DNA of 64,000 bases from Uliginosibacterium sp. (lineage in GTDB: Bacteria; Pseudomonadota; Gammaproteobacteria; Burkholderiales; Rhodocyclaceae), in the NCBI GenBank assembly GCA_016718265.1, contig JADKDZ010000007.1:1-64000 (forward strand). Reading direction: 5' to 3'. The notes under the pieces are model-generated. The model made no database searches. It worked only from the letters and a program-made list of their open reading frames with translations, and was not told where the DNA came from. Shown one piece after another: positions 1-10,596 of the stretch. Position 1 is the stretch's first letter, and each line of letters begins with the position of its first letter. Position numbers and translations under genes: made by a program.

Positions 1-992
1 ATCGGCTTGACCGCATAGGCGCGATTTTCCGACTCGGTGGTAAACATGTTCTGACGGTAATGGCCCCAGTGGCCTGACTTCTCCCAGAGGCTGCTGTCCA
101 GAATCTGCGGGCAACGCACCTCTTGATAGCCACCGTCCCGATAGATCTGGCGCATGTACTGTTCGACGACCTGCCAAAGTGTCCAGCCCTTCGGGTGCCA
201 GAAAACCATCCCCGGCGCTTCATCCTGCAGGTGGAACAGATCGAGTTGCTTGCCGACACGACGGTGATCACGCTTCTCCGCCTCTTCCAGCATATGCAGA
301 TAAGCTTCGAGCTCTTCTTTCTTGGCCCAGGCTGTACCGTAGATGCGCTGAAGTTGCTCGTTCTTGGCATCGCCGCGCCAGTACGCCCCCGCCACCTTCA
401 TCAATTTGAAATGTTTCAGCTTGCCGGTGGACGGCACGTGCGGGCCACGACAGAGATCAATGAAATCTCCTTCGCGGTACAGCGAAATCGTCTGACCCGC
501 GGGAATGGCGGCGATCAATTCCGCCTTGTACTTCTCGCCCAGCCCAAGGAAAAACTTGACGGCCTCGTCACGATCCCACTCCTCGCGGGTAACTGCCACA
601 TCCTTCTTTGAAAGCTCAGCCATGCGCTTCTCGATGGCTTCGAGATCTTCGGGGGTAAAGGGGCGCGAGTAAGCGAAGTCGTAGTAGAAACCATGTTCAA
701 CAACTGGCCCTATCGTCACCTGCGCTTCCGGGAACAGTTCTTTGACTGCGTAGGCCAACAAGTGCGCCGTCGAATGCCGAATGATCTCAAGACCATCCAC
801 ATCCTTCTCGGTCACGATCGCCAGCGAAGCGTCTTCCGTCATCACATGGGACGTATCCACCAGGTGGCCGCCCACCTTGCCGGCAAGCGCGGCTTTGGCC
901 AAACCTGTGCCGATCGAGGCAGCGACTTGCGCGACCGACACGGGGGTATCGAAAGCACGGACAGAACCATCTGGAAGTGTGATATTCGGCAT
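1..992 (-). CDS. thrS: Threonyl-tRNA synthetase, N-terminal part (cut by window edge)
   Basis: Charges tRNA-Thr with threonine in the cytoplasm. The gene reads right to left from ATG at 992 and runs off the left edge, so about 330 of the usual ~640 codons are present. The N terminus has a TGS domain (MPNITLPDGS...), then the editing domain with its HSTAH zinc-type motif and the later DLCRGPH motif that supplies the Cys and His. The start of the class II catalytic domain follows (QLDLFHLQDEAPG, WHPKGW). A terminator hairpin separates the gene from the upstream tRNA-Val, so thrS probably has its own promoter close to its start. Nothing looks unusual. Identity is very secure; infC and ribosomal protein genes commonly follow but lie outside the window. 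Confidence 0.97.
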   Translation of the reverse strand, partial: MPNITLPDGSVRAFDTPVSVAQVAASIGTGLAKAALAGKVGGHLVDTSHVMTEDASLAIVTEKDVDGLEIIRHSTAHLLAYAVKELFPEAQVTIGPVVEHGFYYDFAYSRPFTPEDLEAIEKRMAELSKKDVAVTREEWDRDEAVKFFLGLGEKYKAELIAAIPAGQTISLYREGDFIDLCRGPHVPSTGKLKHFKLMKVAGAYWRGDAKNEQLQRIYGTAWAKKEELEAYLHMLEEAEKRDHRRVGKQLDLFHLQDEAPGMVFWHPKGWTLWQVVEQYMRQIYRDGGYQEVRCPQILDSSLWEKSGHWGHYRQNMFTTESENRAYAVKP

Positions 993-1030
993 TTCAGGGC
1001 CTCAAGCAAAAAGGTGCTACGGCAAGGCAA

Positions 1031-1060
1031 AAAAAAAGTGCGGCTAAGCCGCACTTTTTT
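1031..1060 (-). terminator. Rho-independent terminator behind tRNA-Val
   Basis: A 13-bp perfect stem (AAAAAAGTGCGGC) with a 3-nt loop is flanked by A and T runs, so it can act in both directions. On the minus strand it lies just after the tRNA-Val gene and before thrS. Confidence 0.85.
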
Positions 1061-1150
1061 CGTTCAACAACAGGACGAACGCGACTCCGATACGTTTAAC
1101 AACCAATCGTCGTCGTACGAGTTCGGAACAGCATTGCCATCTCCTGTCAT

Positions 1151-1227
1151 TGGTAGGCGCGATTGGACTCGAACCAACGACCCCCACCATGTCAAGGTGG
1201 TGCTCTAACCAGCTGAGCTACGCGCCT
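1151..1227 (-). tRNA. tRNA-Val (anticodon GAC)
   Basis: Reads on the minus strand with 7-bp acceptor stem AGGCGCG/CGCGCCT, the D arm GCTC...GAGC, anticodon stem CCACC/GGTGG with loop TTGACAT (anticodon GAC), variable loop, TTCGAGTC T-loop and an encoded CCA end. It is 77 nt including CCA. Reads GUC/GUU valine codons. Confidence 0.96.
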
Positions 1228-1321
1228 AAAGAGCTGCGCATTATAGAGAGGCTTGGGCCGTTTGCAAAGCATTTTGATAAACAAAATTCGCGCTTCAGCA
1301 CCCTGCCTCGGCTTGACTGCT

Positions 1322-2209
1322 TCAAGGCAAGTCCCAGATCTGCTTCAGCGACTCAAGCACCACCTTGAGCAAAGGGTCCTTTTCGCGCTCCGCCGGATAG
1401 ATAAACTGCAAGGGTGCGCGGGTAACCACTTCGCCACCACGCCACAGAACAAGCGTTCCCTCCGCAGCAAGCCGCTTGGCCGTACGCTCGGCAAGCAAAG
1501 CGAGGCCAAGCCCGCTTTTGATCAACTCCGCCAGCGTCGCTTCGTCATCAAACTCACCAACAACTTTCGGGCGAATGTTATGTGCGCGCCACAAGTCTTC
1601 GGTCAGCGCGGCAAACGTGGAGCGCGGGGAGATTCCGAGCCAGGGCGTATCGTTCATCCTCTGCCAGTCTGCATGTGCCAGCGACTCAGCAAGCTCACGC
1701 GGAATGGCAACGCAAAAACCCAGCTCCGACAGCGGTAGCGTCGCCATGCCGACAAAGCTGTCACGCCCGAGGAAGAAACCACAGTCGAGATTGCCGCGAC
1801 GGATCTCAGCCAGCAGCTCGCGTGACAAACCGAGGCGCGACTGTGCTTCAACCAAGGGATGACGACGGTGTACCTCACTCAGCAGCAGCCCCAGCCGAAG
1901 GCGCGCCGGCACCGCCAGCACGCCAATCCGCACCCGGCCACGCAGCTCTTTTTGCATGCTGCGGGCGTTGTCGATCAAAGCCCGCGCATCGATCAGCACC
2001 CGCTCGGCGTCTGCCAGTAGCCTCCGCCCTCCGTCTGTAAGCTGAACCCCTGACGACACGCGGTCGAACAAGGCGATTCCCAGCTCTTCTTCCAGCGCCT
2101 TGATCTGTGCCGTCACCGCAGGTTGTGACAGGTGGAGCAGTTCGGCTGCCTGCGTCAGATGACCCTGTCGGGCAACCGCCTGGAAAGTTCGCAGCTGATA
2201 GATTTCCAT
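1322..2209 (-). CDS. LysR-family transcriptional regulator
   Basis: A 295-residue protein of normal LysR length. Residues ~1-60 form the winged helix-turn-helix (MEIYQLRTFQAVARQGHLTQ, LHLSQPAVTAQIKALEEELG), followed by a linker helix and a periplasmic-binding-protein-like effector domain from about residue 90. The gene is divergent from yjcH-actP, with 214 bp between the two starts. LysR regulators usually control the divergent neighbour, so regulation of acetate uptake is a reasonable inference. The effector is unknown. A 17-bp palindrome in the shared gap could be an operator. Confidence 0.9.
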   Translation of the reverse strand: MEIYQLRTFQAVARQGHLTQAAELLHLSQPAVTAQIKALEEELGIALFDRVSSGVQLTDGGRRLLADAERVLIDARALIDNARSMQKELRGRVRIGVLAVPARLRLGLLLSEVHRRHPLVEAQSRLGLSRELLAEIRRGNLDCGFFLGRDSFVGMATLPLSELGFCVAIPRELAESLAHADWQRMNDTPWLGISPRSTFAALTEDLWRAHNIRPKVVGEFDDEATLAELIKSGLGLALLAERTAKRLAAEGTLVLWRGGEVVTRAPLQFIYPAEREKDPLLKVVLESLKQIWDLP

Positions 2210-2318
2210 GCTTAGTTAGTGGTGGTTAACGCTGACTCGAACGCCGAGGCGGTCAGACCTGAAAACCTCTGCAGCCCCGTGTGGATCAGCTATTTTGCAT
2301 TGTGCATTAGTCTGGCTG

Positions 2319-2335
2319 ATCTTGCTCATCAAGAT
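2319..2335. promoter_or_regulatory. Palindrome, candidate operator between lysR and yjcH
   Basis: ATCTTG-CTCAT-CAAGAT is a perfect 6-5-6 inverted repeat, 88 bp upstream of yjcH and 110 bp upstream of the LysR start. It is not the classic T-N11-A LysR box, so the bound protein is uncertain. Confidence 0.35.
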
Positions 2336-2423
2336 TTGCCATTAGCCGCACTGGCAACGTATTTCGTACAGTCAAGGCACCCGGCAGCAAGTCGGGACAC
2401 ATTAGAACGACGGAAGGAGACAC

Positions 2424-2735
2424 ATGTCAGTACCCACCATAGAGCGGATTCAGAGCAATCCGAAGTTTCTTGCGATGGTCGAGGCGAAGAGGAAATTTTC
2501 CTGGACGCTCGCCATCATCATGCTGGCCATTTATTGCGCTTTCATTCTCGTGATCGGGTTCAAGAAAGAAATCTTCGGCGCTCCGCTCGGCCCGGACACG
2601 GTCATCACTTGGGGCATTCCAGTTGGTATCGCGGTCATCCTCTCAGCGTTCGTGCTGACCGGTATCTACGTCCGCCGCGCCAACACCGAGTTCGACCGTC
2701 TGACCCGCGAAGTCATCGAGGAGGCCCAGCAATGA
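2424..2735 (+). CDS. yjcH: DUF485 small inner-membrane protein, partner of ActP
   Basis: A 103-residue protein with two transmembrane segments (around residues 27-47 and 60-82), the normal DUF485 layout. In enteric bacteria yjcH lies between acs and actP. A strong ribosome site GGAGA precedes the ATG at 2424, and its TGA overlaps the actP ATG (ATGA), so the two are translationally coupled. The precise role is not established; it accompanies sodium:acetate symporters and may assist their assembly or activity. Confidence 0.9.
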   Translation: MSVPTIERIQSNPKFLAMVEAKRKFSWTLAIIMLAIYCAFILVIGFKKEIFGAPLGPDTVITWGIPVGIAVILSAFVLTGIYVRRANTEFDRLTREVIEEAQQ

Positions 2736-4408
2736 AACGTCTATCACTCGTACTGGCAAGTCTGGCGGCGGCGACGCCGCTCTGGGCTGCAGATGCCGTT
2801 GGTGGGGAGGTCGCAAAGCGTTCCTTGAACATTCACGCCATCGTGATGTTTTTCATTTTTGTCGCAGCGACTCTGTTCATCACTTATTGGGCAGCAAAGC
2901 GCACCCGTTCTGCCAAAGACTTCTATGCGGCTGGCGGCGGCATCACGGGTTTCCAGAACGGTCTAGCCATTGCGGGAGACTACATGTCCGCGGCCTCGTT
3001 TCTGGGGATATCGGCGCTCGTGTATGGCTCAGGCTACGACGGTCTGATCTACTCCATCGGTTTCCTCGTGGGCTGGCCGATCATCACCTTTCTGGTGGCT
3101 GAGCGCCTGCGCAACCTTGGCAAATACACCTTCGCCGACGTGGCCTCCTACCGACTGCAACAGGCGCCGGTTCGCACCTTTGCTGCGGTCGGTACCTTGG
3201 TGACGGTAGCGCTGTACCTGATTGCCCAGATGGTGGGCGCAGGCAAATTGATTCAGTTGCTGTTCGGCATGGAGTACAGCACTGCGGTGGTCCTGGTCGG
3301 CATCCTGATGGTTCTTTACGTGCTGTTTGGCGGCATGCTGGCCACCACCTGGGTGCAGATCATCAAGGCGGTGCTGCTGCTCTCCGGCGCAAGCTTCATG
3401 GCCTTCATGGTGCTGTCTCTGTCGGGCTTCAACCTGGAGACGATGTTCGGCAAGGCGATTGAGGCTCACCCCAAACACGCCGCCATCATGTCCCCGGGCG
3501 GCCTCGTTTCCAACCCGATCGACGCCATATCACTCGGTATCGGCCTGATGTTCGGTACAGCGGGCTTGCCACACATCCTGATGCGCTTCTTCACCGTGGC
3601 GGACGCCAAGGAGGCACGCAAATCGGTGTTTTACGCTACAGGCTTCATCGGCTACTTCTACATCCTGACCTTCATCATCGGCTTTGGCGCGATCATGCTG
3701 GTGCTCAACCAGCCGCAATACACCGAGATGATCATGAAGGATGGCAAGGAAGTCGCCAGCCTCATTGGTGGCAACAACATGGCGGCGATTCACCTCTCGC
3801 ATGCCGTCGGTGGAGACCTCTTCCTGGGCTTCATCTCAGCGGTCGCATTTGCCACCATTCTGGCGGTCGTCTCCGGTCTGACGCTCTCGGGCGCCTCCGC
3901 CGTATCGCACGACTTGTATGCCAGCGTATGGCGCCATGGCCGCAGCAACGAGACCGATGAGATTCGCGTCTCAAAAATGGCGACGGTCTTCCTCGGTATC
4001 GTGGCGATTCTGCTCGGTATCGCGTTCGAGAAGCAGAACATCGCCTACATGGTGGGCTTGGCGTTCTCGATTGCGGCCTCGGCCAACTTCCCTGTGCTGT
4101 TCATGTCCATGTTCTGGAAAGGCCTCACTACGCGTGGAGCTGTGCTGGGCGGGCTGTTCGGGCTGATCATCGCCATCGTGCTGATTGTGCTTGGGCCGAC
4201 GGTCTGGGTCGATGTGCTCAAGAACAAGGAAGCGATCTTCGCCTACAAGAACCCGGCCCTGTTCTCGATGACGGCGGCGTTCTTCTTCACGTGGCTGTTC
4301 TCGGTGACGGATAACAGCGAATCGGCACACAAAGAGCGGGCCGCCTTCCTGCCACAGTTCATTCGCTCGATGACCGGCGTGGGCGCAGAAGGCGCTTCCA
4401 AGCACTAG
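2732..4408 (+). CDS. actP: Cation/acetate symporter
   Basis: A 558-residue sodium:solute symporter for acetate and other short monocarboxylates in the inner membrane. The start at 2732 overlaps the yjcH stop; the much longer open frame upstream is not coding. A cleavable-looking leader (MKRLSLVLASLAAATPLWA) precedes about 13 hydrophobic helices. The SSS hallmark runs through AGGGITGFQNGLAIAGDYMS and SAASFLGISALVYGSGYDGL. Linked acs (7.2-9.2 kb) would activate the imported acetate. A perfect 28-bp palindrome follows the stop. Confidence 0.95.
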   Translation: MKRLSLVLASLAAATPLWAADAVGGEVAKRSLNIHAIVMFFIFVAATLFITYWAAKRTRSAKDFYAAGGGITGFQNGLAIAGDYMSAASFLGISALVYGSGYDGLIYSIGFLVGWPIITFLVAERLRNLGKYTFADVASYRLQQAPVRTFAAVGTLVTVALYLIAQMVGAGKLIQLLFGMEYSTAVVLVGILMVLYVLFGGMLATTWVQIIKAVLLLSGASFMAFMVLSLSGFNLETMFGKAIEAHPKHAAIMSPGGLVSNPIDAISLGIGLMFGTAGLPHILMRFFTVADAKEARKSVFYATGFIGYFYILTFIIGFGAIMLVLNQPQYTEMIMKDGKEVASLIGGNNMAAIHLSHAVGGDLFLGFISAVAFATILAVVSGLTLSGASAVSHDLYASVWRHGRSNETDEIRVSKMATVFLGIVAILLGIAFEKQNIAYMVGLAFSIAASANFPVLFMSMFWKGLTTRGAVLGGLFGLIIAIVLIVLGPTVWVDVLKNKEAIFAYKNPALFSMTAAFFFTWLFSVTDNSESAHKERAAFLPQFIRSMTGVGAEGASKH

Positions 4409-4460
4409 GCGCGGTCACGCGCCGGACACGGAGGTTCCACTCCTGTGTCCTCTCTTAGAA

Positions 4461-4488
4461 ATGGCATGGCCCGCGCGGGCCATGCCAT
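4461..4488 (+). terminator. Perfect palindrome after actP, probable terminator or attenuator
   Basis: ATGGCATGGCCCGC and its exact complement form a 28-bp perfect palindrome 52 bp after actP and 24 bp before the next gene. There is no strong T-run, so it may instead stabilise the actP mRNA end or only partly terminate. Confidence 0.5.
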
Positions 4489-4512
4489 TGCCTCTTGATA
4501 CACGGACGACCA

Positions 4513-6321
4513 ATGGCCGCATCCTTCGATTTCAGCCATGCGCCCTTTGACTGCCTGACGCCGGCAGAACGGCAACAGCTTGGCGCGCACGTCGATATCG
4601 CATACTTCCCGCAGCAAAGTTGCCTGCACGAAGCCCGGAGTCCCGTCGAAAGCCTGTATGTCGTCATCAAGGGCTTGATCTCCGAGCATGACGAGGGAGA
4701 AATCCTCGGTTACTACGGGCCGCAAGACAGTTTTGACGCCCGCGCGATGCTGAGCGGCCAGGCACAGCACCGTCTGATGGCCGTAGAAGACACCCTGGTG
4801 TTCTGCCTGCCCCGCGATCTGGTGCTGTCGCTCACGCAGCGCAACCCGGTGTTTGGCGCATTTTTCTATCAGGATGTCGCGGCGCGCTTCGCCGTGCTGG
4901 CCAATCGCCCGCTGCAAGGTCAGTTGCAGTCGATGCTGATGAGCCGGATCGACACTGCCTACCTCTCCAAGGCGCTCTGGATGGACGCCAACGACACAGT
5001 GCTGGCAGCCGCCCGCCAGATGCAGAAGCATCACGCCAGTTGCGTCTTGATTCACCGTACTGACGGGCCCGCGATATTTACCCGCAGTGATCTGCGTGAC
5101 TTCGTGATCAGCGAGCAAACGGCCGCCACGACACTGCTCGGCCCACTCGCCAAAGCGCCCCTGCGTACCATCGAAGCAGACGCTTTCCTGTACCAGGCCC
5201 AGTTGCTGATGACGACACACACCGTACAACGCCTCGTCGTCACGCGACAAGGCGAAGTCATCGGCATTCTGGAGCAGGTCGAGCTGCTCTCCTTCCTGGC
5301 GAATCAGTCACACATTGTGCTGGCGCGTATTGAACGCGCTGAAAGCCTCGACGAGCTGATGGCGGCCAATCGCAACATGGAAGAGCTCGTCGCCACCCTG
5401 CACCGCAATGGCGTCAAGGTCCGCCAGATCGCCGACCTGCTCAGCGAGCTGCGGCGCCACCTGCTCGCCCGACTGTTCACGCTGCTTGCCCCGGCAGAGG
5501 TACTCGAACATGTCTGCCTGCTCGTGCTGGGCTCAGAAGGTCGCGGCGAACAGATCCTCAAGACGGATCAGGACAACGCCCTGTTGATTGAAGATGGCTA
5601 TAGCCACCCGGCGCTTGCCGAGATCTGCCAGCGCTTCAATGACACCCTGCTCGCCTTTGGCTACCCGACTTGCCCGGGCGGCATCATGCTCAACCAGCCT
5701 GACTGGTGCTGCGAAGTCAGTGTCATGCGCAAACACCTGCTGAGCTGGATGCGTGCCGCCCATGCCGATAACGTCATGCGGCTGGCGATCTGGGCCGACG
5801 CTCGCCCGGTCGCGGGCCAGTCTCGATTGCTCGACCAGGTCTCGCTTGCCGCGATGCCCGAGCTGGACGGCGCCTTCCTCTCGCGATTCGCCCTGCCGAT
5901 CCTGCAATTCGAGGTGCCGCTCTCCATGTTCTCACGCCTCGTACTCGGCGCTGGCGCCGAGCGCGATCGGCTCGACGTCAAACGCGGCGCAATCTTCCCG
6001 CTGGTCCACGGTGTACGCAGCCTTGCCGTGCAGGCCGGGATGGGTGCGTGCAACAGCTTCGAACGGATCGATCTGCTCGAAGCCCAGAAATTACTACCCA
6101 CCCCACTCGCGCAGGACCTGCGCGAGACGCTTAGCTTTTTCCACATGCTTCGCTTGCAGCATGGATTGAACCTCGTTGCCCAAGGTCGCGCCCCCGACAA
6201 CCTGATTGACCCCGCCGCACTGTCGAGCCTGGAGCGCGACCTGCTCAAGGACGCTTTGGGCGTCGTGAAGCGTTTCCGGCAGCTCATCGAACACCACTTC
6301 CAGCTTGCCCGCATCGCATGA
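4513..6321 (+). CDS. cNMP-binding / CBS / DUF294 nucleotidyltransferase-like signalling protein
   Basis: A 602-residue cytoplasmic protein with a clear domain order. A cyclic-nucleotide-binding-like domain lies at ~10-130, paired CBS domains (adenosyl ligand sensors) at ~150-275, a DUF294 putative nucleotidyltransferase domain (LVLGSEGRGEQ, KTDQDNALL) at ~320-450, and a C-terminal DUF294-associated helical domain. GSEGRGEQ and the D-x-D in KTDQDN resemble the GlnD-type nucleotidyltransferase core. ATG 4513 was chosen over an in-frame TTG at 4495; neither has a strong ribosome site. It overlaps the exonuclease gene by 4 bp. This pair is recurrent behind yjcH-actP in proteobacteria, suggesting control of acetate uptake or carbon signalling. 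The actual reaction is unknown. Confidence 0.88.
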   Translation: MAASFDFSHAPFDCLTPAERQQLGAHVDIAYFPQQSCLHEARSPVESLYVVIKGLISEHDEGEILGYYGPQDSFDARAMLSGQAQHRLMAVEDTLVFCLPRDLVLSLTQRNPVFGAFFYQDVAARFAVLANRPLQGQLQSMLMSRIDTAYLSKALWMDANDTVLAAARQMQKHHASCVLIHRTDGPAIFTRSDLRDFVISEQTAATTLLGPLAKAPLRTIEADAFLYQAQLLMTTHTVQRLVVTRQGEVIGILEQVELLSFLANQSHIVLARIERAESLDELMAANRNMEELVATLHRNGVKVRQIADLLSELRRHLLARLFTLLAPAEVLEHVCLLVLGSEGRGEQILKTDQDNALLIEDGYSHPALAEICQRFNDTLLAFGYPTCPGGIMLNQPDWCCEVSVMRKHLLSWMRAAHADNVMRLAIWADARPVAGQSRLLDQVSLAAMPELDGAFLSRFALPILQFEVPLSMFSRLVLGAGAERDRLDVKRGAIFPLVHGVRSLAVQAGMGACNSFERIDLLEAQKLLPTPLAQDLRETLSFFHMLRLQHGLNLVAQGRAPDNLIDPAALSSLERDLLKDALGVVKRFRQLIEHHFQLARIA

Positions 6322-6965
6322 GCCTGCTCAAAACCTGGCAACGGCAATGGGCGCTCAAAACGCTTGGTGACGCGAGTTATCGCTTCCTTTTTGAGCCACC
6401 ACCGGCACACGAGTGGATCAGCCTGGACTGCGAGACCAGCAGTCTGGATCCGAAAACCGCCGAGATCCTGAGCATTGCGGCGGTTCCGATCCGCGGTAAC
6501 CGGATTTGCCACGCCGACGCCCTGCATCTCACGCTGCGACCGGAACACGCGATCGCGCCCGACAGCATCGTCATCCACCAGCTACGCCAGCAAGACCTTG
6601 CCGACGGCCTTCACGTCGACGAAGCCCTGCCTCGTCTGCTCCACTTCATTGGGTCTCGCCCGATCCTCGGTTATTACCTTGAGTTCGACCTGGCCATCCT
6701 CAATCGCCTGTTACGCCCCCGCCTGGGCATACGCTTGCCAAACCCTGCTATCGAAGTCTCCGGTCTCTACTACGACCGCAAGGTTTCCGCCTACCGCCCA
6801 GAGGTCGATTTGCGCCTCAGCAGCATCCTGCAGGACCTCGATCTGCCCGACCTGCCGCGCCACGACCCCGTCAATGACGCAGTCCTCGCGGCGATGATAT
6901 TTCTCAAGCTTGGCGGAGCCGATCGCTGGATCAGCAAAACGAATGCAGCTGATAACAATTCATGA
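6318..6965 (+). CDS. DnaQ-like 3'-5' exonuclease (DEDDh)
   Basis: A 215-residue protein in the DNA polymerase III epsilon / RNase T fold. Exo I motif is SLDCETSSLD (catalytic D and E), Exo II is in GYYLEFDLAILNR, and Exo III is RHDPVNDAVLAA with the DEDDh histidine and aspartate, so all catalytic residues appear present. It starts inside the stop of the DUF294 gene (ATGA overlap). It lacks a polymerase-binding tail and is not the replicative epsilon subunit itself. The substrate is unknown; coupling to a nucleotidyltransferase-like sensor suggests a nucleotide-signalling or RNA/DNA processing role. Confidence 0.85.
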   Translation: MSLLKTWQRQWALKTLGDASYRFLFEPPPAHEWISLDCETSSLDPKTAEILSIAAVPIRGNRICHADALHLTLRPEHAIAPDSIVIHQLRQQDLADGLHVDEALPRLLHFIGSRPILGYYLEFDLAILNRLLRPRLGIRLPNPAIEVSGLYYDRKVSAYRPEVDLRLSSILQDLDLPDLPRHDPVNDAVLAAMIFLKLGGADRWISKTNAADNNS

Positions 6966-7148
6966 TGCTGCTTATCGGGGCATCATGATTGACAGGCAGG
7001 CATGCCGAAAAGCCAATACCGGCGTGCATCTTCGAGGGGGTGTGCCCCCACGGCACGTCTATCCATCTTCCCGGACGTGCCGGCTTGCAGAGGCAAGCCG
7101 GGAGCCGCTCTTCAGCATGGTCACGAATAGCCTTTAGCGGATGCTGGC

Positions 7149-7173
7149 AAAAAAACAGGCCCCGAAGGGCCTG
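7149..7173 (-). terminator. Rho-independent terminator of acs
   Basis: On the minus strand CAGGCCC-TTCG-GGGCCTG is followed by a run of seven or more T residues, 24 bp after the acs stop. The UUCG tetraloop makes it a textbook terminator. Confidence 0.9.
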
Positions 7174-7196
7174 CGTCAAAAACCGCGAACAGAAGA

Positions 7197-9179
<1,983 letters not shown>

Positions 9180-9232
9180 CTCTATTGGTCTCCTCTTGTG
9201 GGAATCGACATCCTAGGCCGATCAATTAATTT

Positions 9233-9246
9233 TTGATATTTATCAA
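9233..9246 (-). promoter_or_regulatory. Perfect FNR/Dnr-type box upstream of acs
   Basis: TTGAT-ATTT-ATCAA matches the consensus TTGAT-N4-ATCAA exactly, inside a larger 20-bp palindrome with T/A-rich flanks (9230-9249). Its centre is about 60 bp upstream of the acs start codon. If used as a class II site at -41.5, transcription would start about 19 bp before the ATG. This suggests oxygen- or NO-dependent control of acs. Confidence 0.7.
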
Positions 9247-9338
9247 AAACCCTGATACCCAAAAGTCTGGATTTACGACGCTTCCACCGTAGCGTAGGCG
9301 ACGCGAGAGAGATTTTTGTGACGAATTGGCGCGCGACG

Positions 9339-10281
9339 CTACGGCGCGGAAGCCATCCGCGCTGCAACCTGGTCTAAACCGAGCAGTGCACGCTGTGTCT
9401 CGAAACAGCGGCGCTCGCCGCTGACTGGGTCCCGAAACGAGATCTGCTTGGCCAATAGCTGCAAGGGGCGGTCATAGTCGTCCGTATTCTCCGGCAGCAG
9501 ACGCGGGTAGATCCGGTCGAAACAGATCGGGACGCCCAGTGCCGCCAGATGCACGCGCAGTTGGTGGCGTTTGCCGCTCACTGGCGTCAGGCGATAGTGC
9601 GCCAGCGCCTGGTTGCTGGCGAGGCACTCAATCCCGGTCTCGCTGTTAGGTTCGCCGCTCACCGCCTGCATCTGCATGAAATGCGCACTATCCTCCAGGC
9701 GACAGCGGTAATCGCAGGGCAGCACGAGATCGGCACGAAACGGCGCAATCGCCTCGTAAACCCTTGTGTACGCGCCGCTCCGCAAACAAGGCATGGTAGG
9801 CCGCCCGCGTGTGCGGCTGTACGGCGAACACCACAAGTCCGGCCGTTTCACGGTCGATGCGGTGAATCGGATTCAGTGTCTCCAGCCCCAGTTTGCGCTT
9901 GAGCCGCACCATCAGAGTCTCCTGCAGATAGCGCCCACCCGGCGTGACCGGCAGAAAATGCGGCTTGTCGACGACCACCAGCAGATCGTCCTGAAACACG
10001 ATGGTCTCGTCGAAGGGAATCGGCGTCTCGTCATCCAGCGCGCGGTAATAGTAAACACGCAGACCCGGCTTGTAGCGGCTGTACGGAGTGACCACCTGCC
10101 CCGTTTCATCGACCACGTCCCCTGCCGCGATCCGTTGCGCCCAAGTGTCCGCACTGAGCGCCGGAAAACGCGCCACCAGAAAATCCGCAATGCTGGGCCA
10201 GAAAGCCTGCGGCAAGACCACGCTGCTCGGGCTCACGCCGTGCCGTGTCGGAAGTGGCACTGCGCTAGCGTCAGGCTTCAT
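9339..10281 (-). pseudogene. RluA-family pseudouridine synthase with a single-base frameshift
   Basis: Two overlapping frames together make one ~313-residue enzyme that isomerises uridine to pseudouridine in rRNA or tRNA. The first frame (10281 to ~9763) carries the S4-like N terminus and the catalytic motif HRIDRETAGLVV. The second frame continues with VYEAIAPFRADL and the C-terminal KRHQLRVHLAALG motif. Continuity breaks at GGG in codons AAG-GGT (CCC on the plus strand, 9761-9763); removing one G restores HK-VYEAIAP. The first frame otherwise ends after about 25 foreign residues. This is either a real recent inactivation or a homopolymer sequencing error; all other family motifs are intact, so an error is quite possible. 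Confidence 0.8.
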
Positions 10282-10356
10282 CGAAAACCCCTGCAGATTG
10301 CATGCTGAAGAACGCCATTGGGAGCGGCTCTCCAGCCGACACCATTCAGCTGGATT

Positions 10357-10596
10357 TTACCGTCGGATCAGGTAGCGAATGGTCGGGCCGTCCTGCTGGA
10401 TCTCCAGCACTTCATAGCCGTGGTTCTTCGCATCCAGCGGGATGTTGTTGATCGACTGCGGGCAATCACTCACGACTTCAAGAATCTCGCCGGGTTTCAG
10501 TTGCGGCATGGCTTCCAGCGTGGCCACTGCAGGATAGGGGCAAGGCTCGCCAACCATATCCAGGCGATAGTCGGGAACATAAGCGGGCGTGTTCAT
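10357..10596 (-). CDS. yedF: TusA-family sulfurtransferase-like protein YedF
   Basis: A 79-residue protein nearly identical in motif content to enterobacterial YedF: VPDYRLDMVGEPCPYPAVAT with the single active cysteine in CPYP, then the ILEVVSDCPQSINNIPLDA stretch. TusA-like proteins carry sulfur or selenium as a persulfide or selenide on this cysteine. The ATG overlaps the yedE stop by 4 bp, so both are co-translated. The pair has been linked to selenium handling by co-occurrence and to sulfur transport by homology with TsuA/TsuB. The exact cargo here is not shown by the sequence. Confidence 0.93.
   Translation of the reverse strand: MNTPAYVPDYRLDMVGEPCPYPAVATLEAMPQLKPGEILEVVSDCPQSINNIPLDAKNHGYEVLEIQQDGPTIRYLIRR

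Noticed and set aside
2219..2731. Upstream in-frame extension of actP
   Set aside because: It overlaps yjcH in another frame and has no family similarity; the ATG in the yjcH stop is the standard arrangement.
4495..4512. TTG start for the DUF294 gene
   Set aside because: It lies inside the tail of the palindrome region and gives no better ribosome site than ATG 4513.
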